Positions 4,424 through 10,028 of a stretch of DNA of 10,028 nt are shown here, piece by piece (the stretch's first letter is position 1; each line of letters begins with the position of its first letter). Origin of the DNA: an uncultured Bacteroidota bacterium (GTDB lineage Bacteria > Bacteroidota > Bacteroidia > Bacteroidales > UBA12481); assembly GCA_903832165.1 (NCBI GenBank), contig CAILAQ010000061.1, forward strand, positions 1 through 10,028, in the 5' to 3' direction. Under the pieces are notes generated by a model. The model was given only the letters and a program-made list of their open reading frames with translations. It had not been told where the DNA came from and searched no databases. The translations under genes and the position numbers were made by a program.

Positions 4424-6283
4424 CTAATAGTCGTAGTAAAGATTCCTCAGCGAGTTCCTCACCCCAAACGTCACCCACAGGCTATGATTGGTGCCGGCCT
4501 CTGAGACTTGATTGCGATCTGATAAGGTGAGGAAAATGTTGAGCAATGATGCGGGGTTGAGCAGGTAGGAGGCGGTAATGGTTTTGTATGTCAGGGTGGT
4601 GGCTAATCCCTGGCCGATATAATTGCCGAGTTCGTTAACGTGGTTTTCGTAGGAGATAAAGATATCCTGGCCCCAGTTCTGACCGTTATAGTTGGCCCCG
4701 AATTTCATCAGGCTATATCGGCCTTCAATGGTTAAGCGATTCCATTTCACGCGCGCAAAGTTCACCCATTCCACAAAGTTGGCACCCAGTGGATGCGCTA
4801 ACGGTTGACCGAGATGTCCGTAATTTTCCTTCGTCGACCAGTGGGAAAAGGTGTATGGGCGGGCGAAGTTGAGCTCGGACTGCAAGAATATAGCACTGGG
4901 GGTGAGTTTCGGCGTTTTGTGACGGGTGACGAGTGACGGGTGACTGCTTTCTGGAGACTGAAGACTGGAGACTGAAGACTGAGAAGCCGGTGACAGGTGA
5001 CGAGTGACCGGTGACGATTTATGCAAAGTGAGGTACGTTTTAGCGCCTATTTGTCCGGCAAACTTATTTCCCCAGTATCCGTCGCGTGCCTTTATGTGGG
5101 AGATGGGAAAATCGTCGAGCGTGAATTGTCCGTACAGATAGGTTTCATCGAAGAAACGGTAGGAAAGGTTCACGGCGGCGATGGCATTGTCGGGCGAGCC
5201 GAGTGTCCATTCCACTGGCCGGAGGAAGATTACGGGATTGAGGTACGATACTTCGAATCCACGGTTGTGGAGGCTATCGCGTCCCTGCCAGACAATCCCC
5301 TCGAACAAACCCAGTTCCAATCGGTTGGTGATGGAGTAGGAGAGGTAGTGAAAGGCACCGTACTTTTTCTGATAAGAACCCATGGCCCCATCGAAAAAAT
5401 TATTATCCGCAAATTCGGTCCACAGATTGGTATAATGTATGCGCCAGAGTTTGGTGTCGATCCGAAAATAGGGTGAATTGCGGGCATTGTCGGAGAGCAT
5501 CATCGACCGGTATCCGTTGCCGAAAAAATTCTTGCCTGTGCCGGCCTCAAACGTGAAATATTTACTGGCCTTGTATCGCACCCAGGCGGTGGCATAGCTG
5601 TGTTCGTAAATCCCATTGGTCACTAAAACGGAACCCTGTCCGGGCATCCCGCCATACACGCTCGCCAGTGAATCCAGGAATCGTGGCGGCATGATTTGCG
5701 CCTCGTAGTAGCTTGAATAAAACTCGAATGTAGGCACAAAAGTCTTCAGTCTGCAGTTTTCAGTCTTCAGTCTTTCGTCTTCCGTGTCACGCGTCACGTG
5801 TTCCGATTGTTTTCCGTCTTCAGTCTTCAGGTCGATCTTTCCATAGACCTGAAAGCCCCTCACATTCAGCCAGGTATTCTTCGGGATATTGTTCGTGCGC
5901 CCGAGCTCGCAGTCGAACAGGGGGTCAGCGGTAATCAGGTACCCCGGTCGCTTAATGAGCACCAGGTTCTCCTGGAATACCTTGTCGTATAGCTTGTTGA
6001 CCCATTTTTTCGATGAGATGCCGGATTTTGGCAAGTCGGGTATCCGGGTAAAAAAGTAGAGGTCGCGAATGGACGAATGATTTAATGTATCGGTAAATTT
6101 TCTTGTAGGGGAGGACCCGCGAGTCCTCCCTTCTTCACCCAAGCTCCACCCTTCTTCACCAAGCGTTCCGGTACGTAAATATTCATAATGCCTCAGGTCC
6201 TGTGCCGCCAAAGAGCCAGCGAACAGTATCAAAATCAGCAGGATGAGGTATCGTTTGATTCGTAAATAATTTGATCGTTTCAT
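4424..6283 (-). CDS. Outer-membrane beta-barrel protein, capsule-assembly Wzi / gliding-motility RemB-like
   Basis: This is a 619-residue protein. A basic start (MKRSNYLRIKR), a hydrophobic run (12-26) and AAQ form a signal peptide, probably cut after residue 27. The body has alternating aromatic strands and phrases typical of Bacteroidota Wzi/RemB-like proteins: GKNFFGNGYRSMMLSDNARN, then IDTKLWRIHYTNLW, and near the end AHPLGANFVEWVNFARVKW and FGANYNGQNWGQDIF. Wzi proteins anchor group 1 capsule at the outer membrane, and RemB affects gliding in flavobacteria; the sequence does not decide between these roles. The position after two nucleotide-sugar dehydrogenase genes (73-nt gap) favours polysaccharide. 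Three in-frame inserts enlarge it: residues about 38-60 (palindrome and LGEEG repeat), 152-181 and 422-455 (heptamers). The upstream region is AT-rich with no Shine-Dalgarno or clear -7 box, so it is probably transcribed with the dehydrogenases. Confidence 0.8.
   Translation of the reverse strand: MKRSNYLRIKRYLILLILILFAGSLAAQDLRHYEYLRTGTLGEEGWSLGEEGRTRGSSPTRKFTDTLNHSSIRDLYFFTRIPDLPKSGISSKKWVNKLYDKVFQENLVLIKRPGYLITADPLFDCELGRTNNIPKNTWLNVRGFQVYGKIDLKTEDGKQSEHVTRDTEDERLKTENCRLKTFVPTFEFYSSYYEAQIMPPRFLDSLASVYGGMPGQGSVLVTNGIYEHSYATAWVRYKASKYFTFEAGTGKNFFGNGYRSMMLSDNARNSPYFRIDTKLWRIHYTNLWTEFADNNFFDGAMGSYQKKYGAFHYLSYSITNRLELGLFEGIVWQGRDSLHNRGFEVSYLNPVIFLRPVEWTLGSPDNAIAAVNLSYRFFDETYLYGQFTLDDFPISHIKARDGYWGNKFAGQIGAKTYLTLHKSSPVTRHLSPASQSSVSSLQSPESSHPSLVTRHKTPKLTPSAIFLQSELNFARPYTFSHWSTKENYGHLGQPLAHPLGANFVEWVNFARVKWNRLTIEGRYSLMKFGANYNGQNWGQDIFISYENHVNELGNYIGQGLATTLTYKTITASYLLNPASLLNIFLTLSDRNQVSEAGTNHSLWVTFGVRNSLRNLYYDY
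4919..5017 (-). repeat. Heptamer array in the barrel gene, three blocks of four units (99 nt)
   Basis: On the plus strand: four GTGACNN units (4919-4946), CTTTC, four TGRAGAC units (4952-4979), 10 nt, then four GTGACNN units (4990-5017). The total is 99 nt, 33 codons. On the coding strand it reads as SPVTRH and QSSVSSLQSPESS followed by SLVTRH. This orientation has no stop codons, whereas the opposite strand would contain TGA. Confidence 0.9.
5741..5828 (-). repeat. Heptamer array in the barrel gene, irregular
   Basis: On the plus strand nine heptamers stand in register from 5741 to 5803: AGTCTTC, AGTCTGC, AGTTTTC, AGTCTTC, AGTCTTT, CGTCTTC, CGTGTCA, CGCGTCA and CGTGTTC. After 11 nt come CGTCTTC and AGTCTTC (5815-5828). 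The coding strand reads KTEDGKQ, DTEDERLKTEN and RLKT. At residue 177 a Cys codon (TGC) stands where the common unit would give TGA. Confidence 0.85.
6109..6164 (-). repeat. Palindrome and short direct repeat near the N-terminus of the barrel gene
   Basis: GGGAGGAC (6109-6116) and GTCCTCCC (6123-6130) form a perfect 8-bp stem around a 6-nt loop. Next to it CCCTTCTTCACC occurs twice, 21 nt apart (6128-6139, 6149-6160). Together they encode LGEEGWSLGEEGRTRGSSPT shortly after the mature N-terminus, in frame. Confidence 0.75.
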
Positions 6284-6356
6284 TCGATAATAATTAAATT
6301 TTCAAGTCCCTTTGGCTCACACTCACGGAGTCCTCAAAAATTTTCGCTGACCGGGT

Positions 6357-7670
6357 TTAAAGCGAAAAGTAGTCTATATTTCCCACCTTCTTCCGGTAAA
6401 TCCCTTTAACATCTACGATCAGACCGTTGGGCCTGAGCCACTTCTGAAAATCGGCTTCTGTAAGTCCGAGGTATTCCCTGTGCGATACCGCGATAATCAC
6501 CGCGTCGAATTCGTGCTGTGCGGCATTGGCATCCCACGATTTATCTATATCGATATTGTATTCGCGTTTGACCTCTGCGGCATCGGCATGCGGATCGACC
6601 ACTGTTACTGACACCTGGTACGATTGCAGCTCGCGGATCAGGTCGGCCACGCGGGTATTTCGTATATCTGAAATATCCTCCTTGAAAGTAAATCCGAGTA
6701 CAAGAATTTTTGACTGTCTGATATCCACCTCTTTAGATAGGAGCCGCTTTACGGTTTGCTTGGCAACATAAAAGCCCATTGAGTCGTTGACATACCGGCC
6801 GGCGAGAATTACGTGTGGGTGGTAGCCGAGCTTTTGTGCCTTGTAGGTGAGGTAATACGGATCGACGCCGATGCAGTGTCCGCCGACGAGTCCGGGAGAG
6901 AATTTCAGAAAATTCCATTTGCTGCCGGCTGCTTCGATGGCTTCATACGTGTTGACGCCCATCTTGTTACAAATTATAGACAGTTCATTCATGAGAGCGA
7001 TGTTCAGATCGCGCTGGGTATTTTCGATGATTTTGGCGGTTTCGGCCACCTTGATGGATGACACGGGATATACGCCGGCTGTGACGACCAGACTGTACAG
7101 TTCGGCCATGGTTTGAGAAGACACCTCATCGCATCCGGAGGTAACTTTTACTGTATTTTCGAGCTGATGAACGTGATCGCCCGGGTTGATCCTCTCCGGA
7201 CTGAACCCGCATTTAAAATCGCTGATATATTTTAATCCCGATGCCTGTTCCAGGATGGGGATGCACTCTTCCTCGGTGCATCCGGGATAAACCGTTGATT
7301 CATAGATTACCAGATCCCCTCTTTTTAATGCATGGCCCACAGTTCCGGTGGCTGAACGCAGCGCATCGAGCTTGGGAACATTATGATCGTCGACCGGAGT
7401 AGGTACGGCAATGATGAATATTCGCGCTGTTTTGAGCACATCCACGAGGGTAGTGAATTCGGCCGATATCCCCTTGAATTTTTCCGGAGCGCTCTCGCCC
7501 GACGGATCCACTCCTTTTCTTAGGGTTGCAACGCGTTCATTGTTAACGTCGTAACCTATTACCGACATCTTTTTGCCAAAAGCCAGCACCAGGGGCAGTC
7601 CGACATATCCCAGGCCGATAACAGCTAACGCACCACGGTGTTTCAGAAGATCTTCTACGAGAGGGGTCAT
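6357..7670 (-). CDS. tviB: Nucleotide-sugar dehydrogenase, UDP-GlcNAc 6-dehydrogenase type (TviB/WbpA-like)
   Basis: This 437-residue cytoplasmic enzyme would oxidise UDP-GlcNAc at C6 to the uronic acid with two NAD+. The NAD-binding Rossmann motif GLGYVGLP is at 19-26. IIAVPTPVD (86-94), YESTVYPGCTEEE (123-135) and GFSPERINPGD (155-165) follow. The catalytic set is in place: K213 and N217 in AETAKIIENTQRD, and nucleophile C266 with D270 in GGHCIGVDPYYL. FTFKEDISDIRNTR lies in the C-terminal domain. It closely resembles remembered TviB from Vi-antigen synthesis, which is why I favour UDP-GlcNAc over UDP-glucose or GDP-mannose. The neighbour upstream is WbpB-like, which uses UDP-GlcNAcA, so this protein would play the WbpA role. 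No strong TAnnTTTG box precedes it (TATATTTA on the minus strand is the nearest), so it probably shares the wbpB transcript. The substrate remains inferred. Confidence 0.92.
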   Translation of the reverse strand: MTPLVEDLLKHRGALAVIGLGYVGLPLVLAFGKKMSVIGYDVNNERVATLRKGVDPSGESAPEKFKGISAEFTTLVDVLKTARIFIIAVPTPVDDHNVPKLDALRSATGTVGHALKRGDLVIYESTVYPGCTEEECIPILEQASGLKYISDFKCGFSPERINPGDHVHQLENTVKVTSGCDEVSSQTMAELYSLVVTAGVYPVSSIKVAETAKIIENTQRDLNIALMNELSIICNKMGVNTYEAIEAAGSKWNFLKFSPGLVGGHCIGVDPYYLTYKAQKLGYHPHVILAGRYVNDSMGFYVAKQTVKRLLSKEVDIRQSKILVLGFTFKEDISDIRNTRVADLIRELQSYQVSVTVVDPHADAAEVKREYNIDIDKSWDANAAQHEFDAVIIAVSHREYLGLTEADFQKWLRPNGLIVDVKGIYRKKVGNIDYFSL

Positions 7671-7700
7671 TGCGTACAGAATTTAAACGTAAATATAATA

Positions 7701-7865
7701 AATAGGTTCGCTTCGCTGCGTGTTAAGAAGGTCCTGCTCAATTCCGTTGTGTGCGACGGGGTCCCCGCCTCCGGCTTCGCCTCCGCGGGGATGACAACTC
7801 TGACGAGGGTGCCTTTTATTAGTGAGGCCTCAACTGGCATAGTTAGTGAGCGCAGCGAACCTATT
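7701..7865. repeat. Inverted-repeat-bounded element between the wbpB-like and tviB-like genes
   Basis: AATAGGTTCGCT (7701-7712) and AGCGAACCTATT (7854-7865) are a perfect 12-bp inverted pair bounding 165 bp with no gene. Inside, at 7747-7810, is a GTCATCCCCGC-family repeat in minus orientation, whose CCCCGC/GCGGGG arms surround CTCCGGCTTCGCCTCC. It matches the subfamily at 1117-1188. The right arm covers the stop and last codons of the wbpB-like gene. The structure resembles a MITE, but I see no target duplication. Confidence 0.65.
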
Positions 7866-8742
7866 TGCCCTGCCGTATGGCGTGTGCAACTTCGATCGCC
7901 GCCCTTGCTGCGCCTATTCCAAACCCTCTGCCTTCCAGTATTTCAGCATAGCTCTTCGTGTGCAGATCGGTAAATCCCTCGCTGAAATCCAGCAGTTCTT
8001 CGTTGATGGTGAGCTGTCGAAACGTACGTTGACCTTTTTCGCGAATGCCGGTCGGGAGATCATTTTCATCTATCGAGAGATACCATTCCACATCGGCATT
8101 TTGGAGAGTCAGTTCGCCCCGGGCCTTATCGGACTGATATAAGAGCACTTTGCTTTGATCTGGTGCGCCAAAAAGTGATATCAGCAGATCGAAGAAGTGT
8201 ATGCCGATATTGGTGGCGATACCGCCGGATTTCGATTCATCGCCTTTCCAGGAGTGGTGATACCACGATCCGCGGGGAGTGATATAGGTGAGTTTTACTT
8301 TTGGTCGCCGGGCAAAGTTGAATTCGCGGCCTGTAACAGCTTGATGCAACCTGAGTTGAAGGATGTTCCAGATGCGTTTGCCGGTCTCGCGCTCAAACTG
8401 TTCGAGGGTATCAATGTTCCACGGATTGAGGACAAGCGGTTTTTCGCAAATGGCATCGGCGCCGGAACGAAGGGCCCAGCGGATATGTGCATCGTGGAGG
8501 TAATTGGGGGAGCATATCGAGACAAAATCCAATGATGGCGGATTGCGGCGGAGCTTATCGACATGACGATCGAACCGCTCAAATTCGGTAAAAAAATCGG
8601 CCTTGGGAAAATACTGGTCGAGAATCCCCACATTATCGTGCGGATCCAGGGCGCAGAGGAGATTATTTCCGGTTTCCCTGATGGCTTTCAGGTGGCGGGG
8701 AGCAACAAACCCGGCGGCACCGATCAGCGCGAAGTTGTTCAT
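7861..8742 (-). CDS. wbpB: Gfo/Idh/MocA oxidoreductase, WbpB-like UDP-GlcNAcA 3-dehydrogenase
   Basis: This 293-residue protein starts MNNFALIGAAGFVAPRH, with a Rossmann NAD site at 7-17. It then has SICSPNYLH (75-83), the family's ICEKPL (98-103) with Lys101, QLRLHQA (129-135), SWKGDESKSGG (164-174) and ATNIGIHFFD (176-185) with catalytic-region His182. EGFTDLHTKSYAEIL lies near the end. It matches remembered Pseudomonas WbpB almost throughout, so the specific function is well supported: oxidation of UDP-GlcNAcA at C3 before transamination. I set the start at ATG 8742 because the family begins at MNNFALIG and the promoter lies inside the longer in-frame extension to 8808. The last codons lie in an inverted-repeat arm shared with the downstream gap. 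The following tviB-like gene makes its substrate. The WbpE and WbpD partners are not in this window. Confidence 0.93.
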   Translation of the reverse strand: MNNFALIGAAGFVAPRHLKAIRETGNNLLCALDPHDNVGILDQYFPKADFFTEFERFDRHVDKLRRNPPSLDFVSICSPNYLHDAHIRWALRSGADAICEKPLVLNPWNIDTLEQFERETGKRIWNILQLRLHQAVTGREFNFARRPKVKLTYITPRGSWYHHSWKGDESKSGGIATNIGIHFFDLLISLFGAPDQSKVLLYQSDKARGELTLQNADVEWYLSIDENDLPTGIREKGQRTFRQLTINEELLDFSEGFTDLHTKSYAEILEGRGFGIGAARAAIEVAHAIRQGK

Positions 8743-8762
8743 TTTTTTCAGGTATAGTTGAG

Positions 8763-8792
8763 CAAAGATAACGATCCAATGTTTGTTACAAA
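8763..8792 (-). promoter_or_regulatory. Bacteroidota promoter for the wbpB-like gene
   Basis: Minus-strand -33 box TTTG (8792-8789), an 18-nt spacer and -7 box TATCTTTG (8770-8763) match the Bacteroidota TTTG / TAnnTTTG consensus. Transcription should begin near 8758, leaving a leader of about 15 nt that ends in an A-run (CTGAAAAAA) before the ATG and carries no Shine-Dalgarno. Confidence 0.75.
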
Positions 8793-8855
8793 GGCTTGTT
8801 AAATACAAGATCCTGTAATGTTAACGTATCATGCTGATGAAAAGTGTTAAAGTGA

Positions 8856-8863
8856 TACTTTTG
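8856..8863 (+). promoter_or_regulatory. -7 box for the PHP phosphatase gene, giving a leaderless or near-leaderless mRNA
   Basis: TACTTTTG matches TAnnTTTG exactly and ends only 4 nt before the ATG at 8868, so the start of transcription should fall at or next to the start codon. No convincing -33 TTTG stands about 19 nt upstream. It lies in the 125-bp divergent gap opposite the wbpB-like promoter. Confidence 0.6.
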
Positions 8864-8867
8864 CGCC

Positions 8868-9686
8868 ATGGGATTTTTCCGCAATAACAATACCGACTTT
8901 TCTGATTTTTCCGCCATCGGTACCGACCTGCACTGCCATGTTTTGCCTGGCATGGATGATGGTGCCGCAACGATGAGCGAATCGTTAAAGATGCTCAGTG
9001 AGATGGCCAGGCTGGGTTTTACAAAGATTATTGCCACGCCGCATGTTATATCGACTTTGTACCCCAACACGAAAGAACAGATTTTGGGGCAGTTATCGCA
9101 TTTGCAGGAGGTGCTTGAAGAAAGGCAGAAGGCAGAAGGCAGAGGGCTCAAGGAAAGGCTCAAGGCTCAAGGCTCAGGGCTCAAGGAAGGGGATAAGGCA
9201 CAAGGCGCAGGGCTCAAGATAGAGATAGAGGCGTCGGGGGAGTATCATATGGATGGGGAGCTGATTGGGTTGGTGGAAAAGGGTGAGGTGATACCGTTTG
9301 GGAAGAGGAATTATCTGCTGATTGAATTGCCGTGGTCGAAGCCCTGGTTTTCGTATGAAGAGGTTCTCCGTGAGATACAAGCCGCCGGATATAAGCCGAT
9401 CATTGCACATCCGGAACGATATTCCTGGCTGATGGGGAACATGAAATTGTATCAGAAGTTAATCGATCTGGGCATGTTTTTTCAGCTAAATCTGAATTCG
9501 CTCAATGGAATTTACGGATTTCCGGCCCGGATGGCGGCGAATTCGCTGATTGATGCGGGCATGATCAGCTTTACGGGCTCCGATGCGCATTACATGGGTC
9601 ACGTTAATGAGCTTCCGAAAGTGTTGCATAACAAGCATTTCGTCAAGCTCATGCATAGCGGCAGACTGCTGAACAGCGAACTTTGA
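8868..9686 (+). CDS. CpsB/YwqE-type PHP-domain tyrosine-protein phosphatase
   Basis: This is a 272-residue protein. Metal-binding motifs of the PHP fold appear in order: DLHCHVLPGMDDG (20-32) with H22 and H24, ATPHV (56-60) with H59, GEYHMD (124-129), IAHPERY (179-185) with H181, and TGSDAH (236-241) with D239 and H241. Such manganese-dependent phosphatases dephosphorylate the tyrosine autokinase (Wzc/CpsD type) that controls capsule or exopolysaccharide chain export. The divergent nucleotide-sugar genes fit that role; no kinase gene is visible. Without the insert at residues 86-117 the protein would be near the usual 240-250 residues, so the heptamer array accounts for the excess. The insert lies between the second and third metal-site blocks, probably in a surface loop. 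The start at ATG 8868 is the only one compatible with the promoter box just upstream. Confidence 0.9.
   Translation: MGFFRNNNTDFSDFSAIGTDLHCHVLPGMDDGAATMSESLKMLSEMARLGFTKIIATPHVISTLYPNTKEQILGQLSHLQEVLEERQKAEGRGLKERLKAQGSGLKEGDKAQGAGLKIEIEASGEYHMDGELIGLVEKGEVIPFGKRNYLLIELPWSKPWFSYEEVLREIQAAGYKPIIAHPERYSWLMGNMKLYQKLIDLGMFFQLNLNSLNGIYGFPARMAANSLIDAGMISFTGSDAHYMGHVNELPKVLHNKHFVKLMHSGRLLNSEL
9124..9217 (+). repeat. Heptamer array, 4+4+4 units split by 5-mers (94 nt), in the phosphatase gene
   Basis: The units are GGCAGAA, GGCAGAA, GGCAGAG, GGCTCAA; GGAAA; GGCTCAA, GGCTCAA, GGCTCAG, GGCTCAA; GGAAG; GGGATAA, GGCACAA, GGCGCAG, GGCTCAA. The 33-bp super-period appears in the protein as 11-residue repeats RQKAEGRGLKE, RLKAQGSGLKE and GDKAQGAGLKI. 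It has the same length and layout as 2261-2354 but is read in a different frame relative to the heptamer. Confidence 0.95.
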
Positions 9687-9710
9687 AATTCAATATCAGC
9701 CGAATTATTG

Positions 9711-9718
9711 TACTTTTG
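9711..9718 (+). promoter_or_regulatory. -7 box directly before ispG
   Basis: TACTTTTG, identical to the box before the phosphatase gene, ends 5 nt before the ATG at 9724 and so predicts an mRNA with almost no leader. A TTTG at 9682-9685 lies 25 nt upstream of the box, longer than the usual spacing, so the -33 element is uncertain. Confidence 0.6.
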
Positions 9719-9723
9719 AATCT

Positions 9724-10028
9724 ATGAATTTTGCCAGAAGAGTTACGCGCGTTGTGAATATCGGAGGGGTGCCGCTGGGCGGGACTTATCCCGTCAGGGT
9801 GCAGACAATGACCAATTTGCCCACGTCGGATATCGACGGTCAGGTGGAGCAGATTCGTCGCGCTGTTGCCGCCGGTGCTGAGTATATCAGGATAACAACA
9901 CCGACACTTGCAGATGTTGAGTGGTTGAGGAAGATCAAAGAAAAGATAAATGAGCATCCGGAAGCATTCGTTGTCAGCGACGGGGTCCCCGCCTTGCGAA
10001 ATGCCGTGGTCAGCGACGGGGTCCCCGC
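9724..10028 (+). CDS. ispG: IspG (GcpE), 4-hydroxy-3-methylbut-2-enyl diphosphate synthase, N-terminal part (3' end outside window)
   Basis: The open frame runs off the window edge; about 101 codons are visible. It begins MNFARRVTRVVNIGGVPLGG, then PVRVQTMTNLPTSDIDGQVE, then AAGAEYIRITTPTLADVEWL, which is the N-terminal TIM-barrel sequence of IspG with the VQ(S/T)MT motif. IspG is an iron-sulfur enzyme of the MEP isoprenoid pathway that converts MEcPP to HMBPP; its [4Fe-4S] cysteines lie in the unseen C-terminal part. After KEKINEHPEAF the frame enters a GACGGGGTCCCCGC repeat read as VVSDGVPALRNA and VVSDGVPA, where relatives have a short loop before the LVADIHF strand. The insertion keeps the frame as far as can be seen. 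The promoter box at 9711-9718 suggests it is transcribed separately from the phosphatase gene. Confidence 0.88.
   Translation, partial: MNFARRVTRVVNIGGVPLGGTYPVRVQTMTNLPTSDIDGQVEQIRRAVAAGAEYIRITTPTLADVEWLRKIKEKINEHPEAFVVSDGVPALRNAVVSDGVP
9970..10028 (+). repeat. GACGGGGTCCCCGC-family repeat inside ispG, 36-bp period
   Basis: GT(T/G)GTCAGCGACGGGGTCC followed by CCGC occurs at 9970-9992 and 10006-10028, joined by CTTGCGAAATGCC. The 36-bp period is 12 codons, so copies add without breaking the frame. It is the minus-orientation form of the repeats at 1131-1188 and 4354-4402. The GCGAAATG joint also occurs at 3866-3873. The array may continue past the window. Confidence 0.88.

Noticed and set aside
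8743..8808. N-terminal extension of the wbpB-like protein to 8808
   Set aside because: The WbpB family begins at MNNFALIG, and a strong promoter and predicted transcription start lie inside the extension.
9687..9710. Terminator between the phosphatase gene and ispG
   Set aside because: Only a weak AATTC...GAATT pairing with no T-run; too little to call.

Overview
The window looks like a chromosomal segment of a Bacteroidota member of intermediate GC content, probably environmental or known only from a metagenome. Three signs support this. Promoter boxes match the Bacteroidota -7 consensus TAnnTTTG (8763-8770 minus; 8856-8863 and 9711-9718 plus). Most genes have no Shine-Dalgarno sequence. 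The protein set is typical of the phylum: a glucosamine-6-phosphate deaminase fused to a PIG-L deacetylase, a RemB/Wzi-like outer-membrane barrel and a CpsB-type PHP phosphatase.

Layout. Positions 1-1081 (plus) hold an AbiE-type toxin-antitoxin pair: the C-terminus of an AbiEi-like antitoxin and a complete AbiEii nucleotidyltransferase toxin. Positions 1202-3700 (plus) encode the NagB/PIG-L fusion. Positions 3701-4423 are a repeat-rich island around a small GIY-YIG nuclease gene (3990-4292), which is bounded by 49-bp inverted repeats and preceded by a hairpin. Positions 8742-4424 (minus) hold three surface-polysaccharide genes in transcription order: a WbpB-like UDP-GlcNAcA 3-dehydrogenase, a TviB/WbpA-like UDP-GlcNAc 6-dehydrogenase and a Wzi/RemB-like outer-membrane protein. 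Reading outward in the other direction from the 8743-8867 divergent promoter region are a CpsB/YwqE-like tyrosine phosphatase (8868-9686) and the start of ispG (9724 to the window edge). The two dehydrogenases would act in sequence on UDP-GlcNAc towards a diacetamido-uronic acid sugar; the phosphatase and the barrel fit export or attachment of a capsule or O-antigen.

The unusual feature is the density of repeats, many of them in frame inside conserved genes. Five arrays of 7-bp units of general form GRCNNRN lie within three coding sequences. Two of them, in unrelated genes about 6.8 kb apart, share one architecture: four heptamers, a 5-mer, four heptamers, a 5-mer, four heptamers, 94 nt in total, giving a frame-keeping 33-bp (11-residue) super-period. 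A second, hairpin-forming family with a GTCATCCCCGC...GCGGGGACCCCGTC core occurs between genes, around the GIY-YIG gene, and in frame inside ispG. Two further GC-rich palindromes also sit inside coding sequence.

All calls come from reading motifs and remembered family sequences. No database search was run.
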